Shown here: positions 1-8,892 of the stretch, one piece after another
How the letters are laid out: each line of letters starts with the position of its first letter
Numbering within the stretch: position 1 is the stretch's first letter
Assembly: GCA_016125335.1 (NCBI GenBank)
Contig: WGLY01000008.1
Location: forward strand, 36,600-100,599
Length of the DNA stretch: 64,000 bases
From: Frankiales bacterium
GTDB taxonomy: Bacteria > Actinomycetota > Actinomycetes > S36-B12 > CAIYMF01
Reading direction: 5' to 3'
Notes under the pieces: model-generated
What the model was told of the DNA's origin: nothing
The model's database searches: none
The model's input: only the letters and a program-made list of their open reading frames with translations
Translations under genes and position numbers: made by a program

Positions 1-905
1 CCGTACGCCGACGCCGCGAACACGATGGCCCTGCCGTGACGCCGGACCCGCGACGTCCAGCCGCTCACGAGCGAGGCCGCCGTCGACCCCACCGCCGACG
101 CGGCGTAGAGCAGACCGAGCGCCCAGGGTGCGTCGTACTTCGCCGCGACGAACGGGAACACGGCCCACGGGAAGGCGAGCACCATCGCGAGCGTGTCGAT
201 CGCGTAGGTGCCCAGTAGGTCCTTGCGGCTCCAGGCGTAGCGCACTCCCTCCATCACGTGCGCGAGCCCGGGTGCGCCGTCCTCGTCGCTGACCCGACCG
301 CGGCTGCGCAGCCGCGCGAGCAGCGAGAGCGAGACGAGGAACGACACGATGTCGACGGCATACGCGACGCCGACGCCGAGGGCGCTGGCCACCAGTCCCG
401 CCAGCGAGGTGCCGAGGATGAAGCCGGTGCTCCACCTCAGGGACATCAGCGCCGAGGCCCCGGCGAGCCGGTCGTGGTCGACGGTCTGCGGCACCAGCGC
501 GTCGAGCGACGGCCGCTGCAACGAGTCGGCCGTCGCGGCGAGCGCGCCCACGACGAAGAGCACCCACACGTGCGGCTCGGGCAGCAGCGCGTTGACGAGG
601 AGCGCCACCGAGCACACCAGCGAGCCGGCCTCCGCGGCGAGGATCATCGCCCGGCGGTCGACGTGGTCGGCGAGCGCGCCGCCCCACAGCCCGAACACGA
701 TGATCGGCACCACCTCGACGAGCCCGAGCATCCCGACGACGACGAAGGACCCGGTGAGCTGCTGCGCCTGGAGCGGCACGGCGACGAAGGTGAACATCGA
801 CCCGAGGTAGGACACGACGCCGGCCCAGAACAGCAGCCGGAAGTCGCGGGACACCCGCAGCGGCGAGACGTCGATGCGCCAGCGCGGCGTCGCGGACCCG
901 GTCAC
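1..905 (-). CDS. MFS transporter (EntS-like), 3' end beyond the window
   Basis: Major facilitator superfamily exporter whose N-terminal 301 codons lie here; the C-terminus is cut off by the left edge. The reverse strand reads VTGSATPRWRIDVSPLRVSR followed by a first membrane span (LFWAGVVSYLGS). After that comes a cytoplasmic loop with the MFS motif-A pattern GGALADHVDRR. Hydrophobic spans continue to position 1. The N-terminal layout (short basic leader, two spans, ADHxDRR) is like the MFS_3/EntS group, whose members export siderophores or drugs; the substrate cannot be read from the sequence. GTG at 903-905 is chosen because a TGA closes the alternative frame there. The gene lies downstream of, and on the same strand as, the 961-1662 gene and may be cotranscribed. 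Confidence 0.8.
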   Translation of the reverse strand, partial: MTGSATPRWRIDVSPLRVSRDFRLLFWAGVVSYLGSMFTFVAVPLQAQQLTGSFVVVGMLGLVEVVPIIVFGLWGGALADHVDRRAMILAAEAGSLVCSVALLVNALLPEPHVWVLFVVGALAATADSLQRPSLDALVPQTVDHDRLAGASALMSLRWSTGFILGTSLAGLVASALGVGVAYAVDIVSFLVSLSLLARLRSRGRVSDEDGAPGLAHVMEGVRYAWSRKDLLGTYAIDTLAMVLAFPWAVFPFVAAKYDAPWALGLLYAASAVGSTAASLVSGWTSRVRRHGRAIVFAASAY

Positions 906-960
906 GAGCGAGGAGTGTGCGGCACGCCGCCCTCCGGGCGCACGCGGGTTGCCGCGACGG

Positions 961-1662
961 TCACCAGTCCCGCGGCGAGGGCGAGCCCTGGATCCCGTCG
1001 AGCACCCGGGCGAGGCGGTCGCGGAACCCGCGCCGCGGCGACGACGACGCGGGCGCGAGCACGAGGTCCTCGCCGGCGGCGACGGACACCAGGTGCTGCA
1101 CGGTGTCGAACGAGACGTCGGGCAGGCTCAGGTCGACGTCGGAGAGCCCGGCCAGCTGGAGGCCGACGGCGAGGCCCGACGGCTCGCCGGTGGCGGTGAG
1201 GCCGCGCGAGGGGACGATGAGCTGGTCGTGCGCGAGGCCGGCGAGGTCGTCGTCGCCGGCGTCGATGGTGAGCAGGGTGGCGCCGACGCGGCGCGCGTCG
1301 GCGAGGCGCTCGAGCAGGTCCGCGGTGGGGTCGTCGGGGGCGACCACGAACAGCGTCTCCCCTCGGCGCGCGGCCTCGAGGCGGTCGAGGCCGTAGGAGA
1401 GGTGCTGCGGCGCACCCGGCGGCGGCGACCAGCGCACCAGCGTGGGGGACAGGGTGGGGATCCCGGCGTAGCGGGCCTCGTCGTCGAGGTGCGCGGCGAG
1501 GTGCCAGGGCTCCTGCGTGGGCGTGCCGACGAGCAGCAGCCCGTCGCCGCCGTCGGTGGAGCGGCGCAGCGACCGTGCGAACCCGCGCGTGCGGTCGACC
1601 CAGCCGGTGCTCGAGAGCACCTCGCGCAGCAGGCTCACCCGGGAGGAATCCACGGGGGCCAT
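961..1662 (-). CDS. Conserved hypothetical protein with SIS-like fold features
   Basis: 233-residue soluble protein. Two stretches look like the alternating strand-helix pattern of sugar isomerase (SIS) domains: an N-terminal DGLLLVGTPTQEPWHLAAHL and a middle section ending GATLLTIDAGDDDL, which suits phosphosugar binding. No catalytic residues can be assigned, so the function is unknown. The start at ATG 1660-1662 (MAPVDSSRVSLL) is preferred over upstream ATGs, because those would overlap the divergent npdG gene at 1700. Only 37 bp separate the two starts, so they share one promoter region. An alternative reading is a degenerate phosphomannose/phosphoglucose isomerase-like protein. Confidence 0.6.
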   Translation of the reverse strand: MAPVDSSRVSLLREVLSSTGWVDRTRGFARSLRRSTDGGDGLLLVGTPTQEPWHLAAHLDDEARYAGIPTLSPTLVRWSPPPGAPQHLSYGLDRLEAARRGETLFVVAPDDPTADLLERLADARRVGATLLTIDAGDDDLAGLAHDQLIVPSRGLTATGEPSGLAVGLQLAGLSDVDLSLPDVSFDTVQHLVSVAAGEDLVLAPASSSPRRGFRDRLARVLDGIQGSPSPRDW

Positions 1663-1699
1663 CGTGCCCCACGGGGCGGCGCACTGGTTGGATCCAGGC

Positions 1700-2413
1700 A
1701 TGAGCGAGAGCAGCGTGCCGTCCCCGTCCGCGCCCGGCGTCACCCGTTCGGCCCACGACCTGCCGGACGTCTCCGGCCTCGTCGTCGGAGTGCTCGGCGG
1801 CACGGGGGAGCAGGGTCGCGGGCTCGCGGTGCGCCTCGCCGACGCCGGCCAGCGCGTGGTGATCGGCTCGCGGTCGCAGGACCGTGCCCAGGCCGCCGCC
1901 GCCGAGATCGGCCGCGGCGTGACCGGCGCCGACAACGCGCAGTGCGCCGCGTCGGCCGACGTCGTCATCGTGGCCGTGCCCTACGACGGTCACCGCGACC
2001 TGCTCGCGTCGCTGGCCGCCGAGCTCGACGGCAAGGTCGTCGTCGACTGCGTCAACCCGCTGGGCTTCGACAAGCAGGGCGCGTTCGCGCTCGCTGTCGA
2101 GGAGGGGTCCGCGGCCGAGCAGGCCGCCGCGGTGCTCCCGGGCGCGCGCGTGGTGGGCGCGTTCCACCACGTCTCGGCCGTGCTGCTGCTCGACGAGGGC
2201 GTCGCCCAGGTGGACACCGACGTGCTCGTCGTCGGCGACGACCGCGAGGCCACCGACGTCGTGCAGGCGCTCGCCGGCCGCATCGCCGGCATGCGCGGCG
2301 TCTACGCCGGCCGGCTGCGCAACGCGCGCCAGGTGGAGGCGCTCACCGCGAACCTCATCTCGGTCAACCGCCGCTACAAGGCCCACGCCGGCATACGCGT
2401 CACCGACGTCTGA
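1700..2413 (+). CDS. npdG: F420-dependent NADP reductase (NADPH:F420 oxidoreductase)
   Basis: 237 residues. The enzyme moves hydride between NADPH and the deazaflavin cofactor F420 in the cytosol. The N-terminal Rossmann motif is VVGVLGGTGEQGRGLAVRLA (about residues 27-46), followed by VVIGSRSQDRA for NADP 2'-phosphate recognition. The family signatures ADVVIVAVPY, VVDCVNPLGF and GAFHHVSA follow. The C-terminal segment ARQVEALTANLISVNRRYK is typical of Fno/NpdG. Length matches the family (about 220-240). Start ATG 1700 gives a 25-residue extension before the Rossmann fold, common in actinobacteria. The gene implies that the organism makes or uses F420. It is divergent from 961-1662. Confidence 0.92.
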   Translation: MSESSVPSPSAPGVTRSAHDLPDVSGLVVGVLGGTGEQGRGLAVRLADAGQRVVIGSRSQDRAQAAAAEIGRGVTGADNAQCAASADVVIVAVPYDGHRDLLASLAAELDGKVVVDCVNPLGFDKQGAFALAVEEGSAAEQAAAVLPGARVVGAFHHVSAVLLLDEGVAQVDTDVLVVGDDREATDVVQALAGRIAGMRGVYAGRLRNARQVEALTANLISVNRRYKAHAGIRVTDV

Positions 2414-2427
2414 TCGAGGCGGTCGCC

Positions 2428-2470
2428 GCTCCCGGCCCACTGAGCCCTCGGGTCGGAGGCCGCCGGGAGC
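2428..2470. terminator. Weak inverted repeat after npdG
   Basis: GCTCCCGGC at 2428-2436 is repeated in inverse at 2462-2470 (9 bp, 25-nt loop). It lies between the npdG stop and the ABC ATPase start. There is no T-run. It could be a weak terminator or chance in GC-rich DNA. Confidence 0.3.
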
Positions 2471-2500
2471 ATGATGGTGGCCACGGGACGGAGGCGCGTC

Positions 2501-3429
<929 letters not shown>

Positions 3430-3433
<4 letters not shown>

Positions 3434-4203
3434 GCGCCCTGGCGACCCGATCTGCCGTGGCTCGGCACGCGTTCGCCGGTCTGGTCCGCAGCGAGCTGCG
3501 CCTCAACGTGCGCGAGCCGGCCGGTCTCGTGGTGGGCTTCGGCCTTCCGGTGGTGCTGCTCCTGGTGTTCGGAAGCATCCCGAAGTTCCTGGAGCCGACG
3601 CCCGAGCTCGGGGGGCTCACGCCGCTCGACCTCTACGGCCCGATCCTCATGGTCTTCACGTTGAGCATGCTCGCGCTCAACGCGCTGCCCATGCGCCTCG
3701 CGACCTATCGCGAGCTGGGCTTCCTGCGGCGCCTGGCGGTCACCCCCGTGCCGCCGACCCGGCTGCTGGCCGCGCAGCTGACCGTGTACGTCGGCGTGGC
3801 CGTGGCGGCGATCGCGGTGATGCTCCTGCTCGGCTACCTGCGTTTCGGGATGCGGCTGCCCGGCTCGATCCCGGGGCTGGTGGTGACCGTGGTGCTCACG
3901 GGCGCGGCGCTGTTCCCGATCGGCCTGTGGGTCTCGGCGGTCGCCGCTACCGCCAAGGCGGCGGGGGCGATCGGGAGCGTGCTGTTCTTCGTCCTGGCCT
4001 TCTGCGCCGGACTGTGGTGGCCCGTGCCCACGATGCCCGAGGCGCTGCGCGCCGTCGTGGAGCGCACCCCCACCGGCGCGGCGGTGCAGGCGCTGAACGA
4101 CACCGTCGCCGGCGGCTTCCCCAGCCTCGCGCCGCTGCTGGTCCTCGTCGCGTACGCGGTCGTCTTCACCTCGCTCGCCGTCCGCACGTTCCGGTGGGAG
4201 TGA
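3430..4203 (+). CDS. ABC-2 type transporter permease
   Basis: 257-residue integral membrane partner of the preceding ATPase. Six hydrophobic spans are visible, beginning GLVVGFGLPVVLLLVFG and ending LLVLVAYAVVFTSLAV. The family loop MRLATYRELGFLRRLAVTPV between spans 2 and 3 is the usual ABC-2 signature. A periplasm-facing WWPVPTMPEAL segment precedes the last span, as in DrrB-like exporters. The pair probably exports a lipophilic compound or drug. The start is the ATG of the 4-bp overlap. The esterase at 4211 follows after only 7 nt, so the three genes probably form one transcript. Confidence 0.88.
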
Positions 4204-4210
4204 GACCCCG

Positions 4211-5215
4211 GTGTCCACCTCCGATCTGGTGGTGCGCGAACGGAGCCCGATGGCCCGAGCCACGGGGGCGCTCGTCGCGGCCGGGCTCCGGGCGAGCCTG
4301 ATGGTGAGCCCGAGGCCCACCGTGGCGCTGCTGCGACGCGAGTTCGCCCGCAGCGGTGCCGAGCGGGCGGAGCGGCTGCGTCCCGGAGCCCCGCCCGACG
4401 TGCGCTCGATCGTCGACGAGCGCTACGGCCAGGGGGTCGACGAGCTGCTCGACGTGCACCTGCCCACCCCGGCGGCCGGGCCCCTGCCGGTGCTGCTCTG
4501 GACGCACGGCGGCGCGTTCGTGGGCGGCAGCAAGGACGAGATCGACTACTACCTCGCGCACCTCGCGCGGGCCGGGCTGTGCGTGGTCGCCCCCCGCTAC
4601 ACGCTGGCACCCGCTGCGCGCCACCCAGCACCGGCGCGCCAGGTCATGCGCGCGCTGACCCACGTGGTGGGCAACGCCCACCGCTGGGAGGCCGACGCGG
4701 GCCGCGTGGTCCTCGCCGGGGACTCCGCGGGCGCTCACATCACCGCGCAGGTGGCCGCAGCGGTGGTGGACGGCGACTACGCGCGGTTGCTCGGTCTCGA
4801 GCCCACGCTCGAGGCGGGCGCCCTGCGCGCCACCGTCCTCTGCTGCGGCATCTACGACCTGGGTCCGGCCGCGTTGTCGGCGTCCGCAGTCCTCCGCGCC
4901 TGCGGGTGGGCGTATTCCGGCTCGCGGGACGTGGCACGGGACACGCGCTTCCTCCGGTCGACCGCGGTCGTCGACCACGTGGGCGAGGCGTTCCCGGCGT
5001 CGTTCGTCACCGTCGGCAACGCCGATCCGCTGGCGCCCCAGACCGCGGCGCTCGTGCGGCGGCTGCGCTCCCTGGGCGTCGAGGTGGAGTCGGTCGAGTT
5101 CGACGCCGACCACGCGCCCGCCCTCGGGCACGAGTACCAGTTCGACCTGGCACTCGAGGATTCACGCGCCACTCTCGAGCGGATGATCGCGTTCGTGCGC
5201 GCCCGCACCGCCTGA
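4211..5215 (+). CDS. Alpha/beta hydrolase, hormone-sensitive lipase (HSL) family esterase
   Basis: 334 residues. Carboxylesterase of the HSL (family IV) type. The oxyanion-hole motif HGGAF is at about residues 99-103 and the nucleophile elbow AGDSAGAH has Ser172. An Asp in GNADPLAPQ and a His in DADHAPALGHEY complete the triad. An N-terminal cap region (residues 1-90) precedes the core, as usual. Start GTG 4211 follows the permease stop by 7 nt; an SD-like GGGAG lies just before that stop. Cytosolic; the substrate is probably a short-chain ester. Linkage to the ABC exporter could mean detoxification or tailoring of the same compound (inference). Confidence 0.85.
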   Translation: MSTSDLVVRERSPMARATGALVAAGLRASLMVSPRPTVALLRREFARSGAERAERLRPGAPPDVRSIVDERYGQGVDELLDVHLPTPAAGPLPVLLWTHGGAFVGGSKDEIDYYLAHLARAGLCVVAPRYTLAPAARHPAPARQVMRALTHVVGNAHRWEADAGRVVLAGDSAGAHITAQVAAAVVDGDYARLLGLEPTLEAGALRATVLCCGIYDLGPAALSASAVLRACGWAYSGSRDVARDTRFLRSTAVVDHVGEAFPASFVTVGNADPLAPQTAALVRRLRSLGVEVESVEFDADHAPALGHEYQFDLALEDSRATLERMIAFVRARTA

Positions 5216-5234
5216 GCGGGCCCGGGTGCGCCGC

Positions 5235-5264
5235 GGCGCCGCCGTCCCCGAGGACGACGGCGCC
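5235..5264. terminator. Hairpin between convergent esterase and panB
   Basis: Stem-loop with 13-nt arms (GGCGCCGCCGTCC / GGACGACGGCGCC, one mismatch) and a CCGA tetraloop, between the two convergent stop codons. No T-run, which is normal for actinobacterial terminators. Likely bidirectional. Confidence 0.6.
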
Positions 5265-5281
5265 GACGGGCTTCGGCCGGA

Positions 5282-6133
5282 CTACTCGTAGGTGTGCTCG
5301 GGGGCGGGGTAGGCGCCGGAGACGACGTCGGAGGCCCAGGCCCGTGTCGCATCGAGCAGCACGCCGTGGACGTCGGCGTACTTCCGGACGAACTTCGCGA
5401 CGTGGCCCGAGTTCAGCCCGGCCATGTCCTGCCAGACGTTCACCTGCGCGTCGGTGTCGGGGCCCGCACCGATGCCGATCGTCGGGATCGTGAGCACCTC
5501 GGAGACGTGCGCCGCGAGGTCGGCGGGGACGACCTCGAGCACGACGGCGAAGGCGCCGGCGGACTGCAGCGCCTTCGCGTCCTGGAGGAGCCGCTGGCCG
5601 TCCTCGCCGCGGCCCTGCACGCGGTAGCCGCCGAAGGCGTGCACCGACTGCGGGGTGAGGCCGAGGTGACCCATCACAGGGATGCCGGAGGCCACGAGCA
5701 GCTCGACCTGCGGCAGCACGCGCGAGCCGCCCTCGAGCTTCACCGCGTGCGCGCCGCCCTCCTTCATGAACCGCGACGCGGTCTCGAGGGCCTGCTGCGG
5801 CGAGGCCTGGTAGGACCCGAAGGGCAGGTCCGCGACCACCATCGCGCGCTCGGAGCCGCGGACGACGCCGCGCACGAGCGGCAGGAGCTCGTCGACCGAC
5901 ACGGGCACGGTCGAGTCGTAGCCGTAGACGACCATCGCGGCCGAGTCGCCGACGAGCAGCACGGGGATGCCGGCCTCGTCGAAGACGCGTGCGGTGAGGG
6001 CGTCGTACGCCGTGATCATCGGCCACTTCTCGCCGCGGGCCGTGGCGGCGGCGAGGTCGCGCACGGTGACGCGCCGGCCGGTGGGGGAGCCGCCGTAGAG
6101 CGGCTCGGGGACGTGCGGGGACGTGCCGGTCAT
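5282..6133 (-). CDS. panB: 3-methyl-2-oxobutanoate hydroxymethyltransferase
   Basis: 283 residues. First step of pantothenate synthesis: 5,10-methylene-THF plus alpha-ketoisovalerate gives ketopantoate. Family signatures read in order: [74 protein letters not shown], and the active-site block [10 protein letters not shown] ... [19 protein letters not shown]. Start ATG 6131-6133 (MTGTSPHV) is chosen because GGAGG ends 5 nt upstream; an in-frame ATG at 6145 overlaps that SD and is less likely. Length is normal (about 265-285). The other pan genes are not in the window. Confidence 0.95.
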   Translation of the reverse strand: MTGTSPHVPEPLYGGSPTGRRVTVRDLAAATARGEKWPMITAYDALTARVFDEAGIPVLLVGDSAAMVVYGYDSTVPVSVDELLPLVRGVVRGSERAMVVADLPFGSYQASPQQALETASRFMKEGGAHAVKLEGGSRVLPQVELLVASGIPVMGHLGLTPQSVHAFGGYRVQGRGEDGQRLLQDAKALQSAGAFAVVLEVVPADLAAHVSEVLTIPTIGIGAGPDTDAQVNVWQDMAGLNSGHVAKFVRKYADVHGVLLDATRAWASDVVSGAYPAPEHTYE

Positions 6134-6309
6134 GAGGACCTCCATCGACTCGAGTCCCGGAGCGGGTACCCGTTCGTCTCCCAGGGTGGCACAGGCACCT
6201 CCCTCGCGGCGAGCACCCCCGGCCGGCCGTCCGCCGCGCCGCCGGAGCGCGGTTCCCCCGGGGGCGCTCGGGCCGGAACCGGGATGCGGATGTCGGAGGT
6301 CCGTGGTAT

Positions 6310-6332
6310 CGAAACGGTACGGTTGCGTTTCG
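6310..6332. promoter_or_regulatory. Candidate TetR operator upstream of the MFS exporter
   Basis: Perfect 7-bp inverted repeat CGAAACG (6310-6316) / CGTTTCG (6326-6332) with a 9-nt spacer, 55 nt before the exporter start. TetR-family regulators commonly bind such palindromes upstream of exporter-regulator operons, and a TetR gene is the second gene here. The assignment to that TetR is inference. Confidence 0.5.
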
Positions 6333-6350
6333 GATTAGCCTCGCCTAATC
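6332..6350 (+). promoter_or_regulatory. Candidate iron box (DtxR/IdeR/DmdR-like)
   Basis: Dyad GATTAG-N6-CTAATC (6333-6350) abuts the CGAAACG palindrome. Aligned by its 3' half with the actinobacterial iron-box consensus TTAGGTTAGSCTMACCTAA, the stretch ending at 6348 agrees at about 14-15 of 19 positions. It lies 37 nt before the exporter start, where a repressor would block transcription. No iron-regulator gene is in the window. Confidence 0.4.
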
Positions 6351-6386
6351 TCGACGCCGACACCTCGGACCCCGGAAGGCACCCCC

Positions 6387-8195
6387 ATGACCGACTCCTC
6401 CGCAGCCCCCTCGGGCGCGGTCGCCGCCCGCGACCAGCAGCCCGCGGACGGCTGGCAGACCTCCGGCGAGGGCCACCCCCGCCGCTGGGCGATCCTCGGC
6501 GTGCTCGTCACGAGCCTGCTCGTCGTCGTCCTCGACAACACGATCCTCAACATCGCGCTGCCCACGATCCAGCGCGACCTCGGCGCGAGCCAGAGCGAGC
6601 TGCTGTGGGCGGTCGACGCCTACATCCTCGTGTTCGCGGCGCTGCTGTTCACGTGGGGCGTCCTCGGCGACACCTACGGCCGCAAGAAGGTGCTCATCAC
6701 GGGGCTGACGGTCTTCGCCGTGGCCTCGGCCGCCTGCGCCTTCGCGGTCTCGCCGATCATGCTCATCACCTTCCGCGGGATCATGGGCATCGGCGGCGCC
6801 GCCGTCCTCCCCGTCACCCTGGCGATCATCACGGTCGTGTTCCCGCCGCACGAGCGGGGCCGGGCCATCGGCCTGTGGGCCGGCGCCGTCGGCGGCGCGG
6901 TGGCGCTCGGCCCGGTGCTCGGCGGCCTGCTGCTCGAGAACCCCGGCTGGACCTCGTGGCTGACCAACAACGACTGGGGCGGCGTCTTCCTCATCAACGT
7001 GCCGATCGTGGCCATCGGCCTGGTTGGGATCGTGTGGGTCGTCCCGGAGACCAAGAACCCGCACCCGCAGGCGCTGGACATCCCCGGCCTGGTGATCTCG
7101 TTCGTCGGCCTGGGCCTGTTCGTCTACGGCATCATCCACGCGTCGCAGACCCTCACGTTCTGGGACTGGACGGTGCTCGTGCCGATGCTGCTCGGGGCCG
7201 CGGTTCTGGCGCTGTTCGTCTGGACCGAGGCGCGCAGCTCGCACCGCAGCTTCGACGTGTCGCTGTTCCGCAACCGCGGCTACACGGTGAGCCTCACCGC
7301 CGTCACGCTCGCCTTCTTCGCGCTGTCGGGCATCACGTTCACGCTGCCCTTCTTCCTCCAGACCCTGCGGGGCTACTCCACGCTCCAGGCCGGCCTGTGC
7401 TTCCTGCCGTTCGCGATCGGGCAGCTGCTCGCCGCCCCGCGCAGCGCGGGGATGGTCGACCGGTTCGGCTATCGCCGGGTGATGGCGGGCGGGTTGCTCG
7501 TGGTCACGGCTGCGCTCGTCACGCTCGCGTTCTCGCTGCACCTCAGCACCCCGCTCTGGCTGATCCTCGTGGTGTTCTTCTTCTTCGGGTTCGGCATGGG
7601 CAACGTGATCGCCCCGGCGTCGACGGTGATGCAGAACGTGCTGCCGCTCGCCAGGGCGGGCGCGGGGTCCGCGGTGCAGAACACCGTCCGTCAGGTGGGC
7701 GGTGCGCTCGGCGTCGCGGTCATCGGCACGGTGCTGGCCACGCAGTACGCCACGCGGCTGCAGCCGGCGCTCGACGCCCTGCCCACGCAGTTCCCGTCGT
7801 CGGCCAAGGACGCGATGTCGAACTCGATCATCGCCACGGTCGACGTGCTCCAGCAGGCGGTGACGCAGGGGCTGCCGGCCTCGGTGGCGGCCGCCACCCG
7901 CGACAGCGCCTTCACCTCGTTCCTCGACGCCTCGCGCGTCACCACCCTCATCTCGGCCAGCCTCGTGCTCGTCGCGATGGTCGTGGTGTGGACCCTGCTG
8001 CCGCACATCACCCCCCCTCGGGTGGGCGGGCACGGGGTGGCTCCCGTCGCTCGCCGCGAGGGTGAGGGCCACGCCGCTGCCGCAGGCTCGGCCGACCGCG
8101 CCGACGCCGATGCCGGCGCCGACGAGCTCGAGGGCTCCTACGCCGCCGAGGCGGCGGAGGAGTACCGCGCGGTGCCGGAGGTCGACCCGGCGTGA
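6387..8195 (+). CDS. MFS exporter, DHA2 (EmrB/QacA) family, 14 spans
   Basis: 602 residues. Proton-driven multidrug-type exporter. The first span VLVTSLLVVVLDNTILNIAL carries the DHA2 motif D1 (LDxTxxNxALP), and motif A appears as GVLGDTYGRKKVLITGL. Hydrophobic segments continue to about residue 540, consistent with 14 spans. A hydrophilic, Ala/Glu-rich tail of about 55 residues follows (AAAGSADRADADAGADELEG). Start ATG 6387 has a purine-rich GGAAGG about 8 nt upstream. The stop overlaps the TetR start (GTGA). Regulation by that TetR and possibly by iron is suggested by the two palindromes at 6310-6350. Substrate unknown; siderophore or antibiotic export are both possible. Confidence 0.9.
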   Translation: MTDSSAAPSGAVAARDQQPADGWQTSGEGHPRRWAILGVLVTSLLVVVLDNTILNIALPTIQRDLGASQSELLWAVDAYILVFAALLFTWGVLGDTYGRKKVLITGLTVFAVASAACAFAVSPIMLITFRGIMGIGGAAVLPVTLAIITVVFPPHERGRAIGLWAGAVGGAVALGPVLGGLLLENPGWTSWLTNNDWGGVFLINVPIVAIGLVGIVWVVPETKNPHPQALDIPGLVISFVGLGLFVYGIIHASQTLTFWDWTVLVPMLLGAAVLALFVWTEARSSHRSFDVSLFRNRGYTVSLTAVTLAFFALSGITFTLPFFLQTLRGYSTLQAGLCFLPFAIGQLLAAPRSAGMVDRFGYRRVMAGGLLVVTAALVTLAFSLHLSTPLWLILVVFFFFGFGMGNVIAPASTVMQNVLPLARAGAGSAVQNTVRQVGGALGVAVIGTVLATQYATRLQPALDALPTQFPSSAKDAMSNSIIATVDVLQQAVTQGLPASVAAATRDSAFTSFLDASRVTTLISASLVLVAMVVVWTLLPHITPPRVGGHGVAPVARREGEGHAAAAGSADRADADAGADELEGSYAAEAAEEYRAVPEVDPA

Positions 8196-8857
8196 CCTCC
8201 CGCATCACGTCCTTCCTGCACGGTGACCCCGGGGGTCACGACGAAGCGCACGGCGACCCCGGCGGCAGCGGCCGCCGGGGTCCCGGGCGTCCGCGCGACG
8301 AGCGCGTCGACACCGCGATCCTCGAGGCCACGCTCGCCCTGCTCGGCGAGGTGGGGCCGACCGCGCTCTCGGTCGAGGAGGTGGCGGCCCGGGCCGGCGT
8401 CGGCAAGGCGACGATCTACCGCCGCTTCGCCGCCAAGGAGGACCTCGTCATCGCCGCGCTCGCGTCCGTCGACGACGCCGCCACCGCGGAGGTGCCCGAC
8501 GGCCACGTGCGCGACGTGCTCGTGGCCATGGTCACCGCCTGGTGGAGGCAGAAGGACAGCCAGACCGGCCAGCTCTTCCCGCGCGTGCTCGCCCACGCCA
8601 AGAGCAACCCCGCGATGTTCTGCTCCTACTACGACCAGGTGGTCGAGCCCCGGCGCGCGGTCTACCGCACGGTCATCCAGCGCGGCATCGACCGCGGCGA
8701 GCTGCGGGCGGACACCGACGTCGACATGCTCACCACGCTGGTGGTGGCCTCGAGCGTCTACACGCTCCAGGTCCGCACGAGCGGTCGCGACAGCACTCCC
8801 GGCGCCGGCCCGGAGGACTTCGTCGACGCGATCCTGCGCGGCTTCCTGCCCGCGTGA
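8192..8857 (+). CDS. TetR family transcriptional regulator
   Basis: 221 residues. The N-terminal helix-turn-helix is complete: RVDTAILEATLALLGEVG, then TALSVEEVAARAGVGKATIY and RRFAAKEDLVIAAL (about residues 38-90). A Gly/His-rich, disordered leader of about 35 residues precedes it. The C-terminal ligand domain resembles the TetR_C_11-type core (DVLVAMVTAWWRQ ... FPRVLAHAKSNPAMFCSYYD). Starts at GTG 8192, overlapping the exporter stop by 4 bp, so it is coexpressed with its probable target. Expected to repress the operon from the 6310-6332 palindrome until a ligand binds. Confidence 0.88.
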   Translation: MTSRITSFLHGDPGGHDEAHGDPGGSGRRGPGRPRDERVDTAILEATLALLGEVGPTALSVEEVAARAGVGKATIYRRFAAKEDLVIAALASVDDAATAEVPDGHVRDVLVAMVTAWWRQKDSQTGQLFPRVLAHAKSNPAMFCSYYDQVVEPRRAVYRTVIQRGIDRGELRADTDVDMLTTLVVASSVYTLQVRTSGRDSTPGAGPEDFVDAILRGFLPA

Positions 8858-8892
8858 GCCCGGCGCGGTCCGCGGCCTGACGCCGCGACGGC

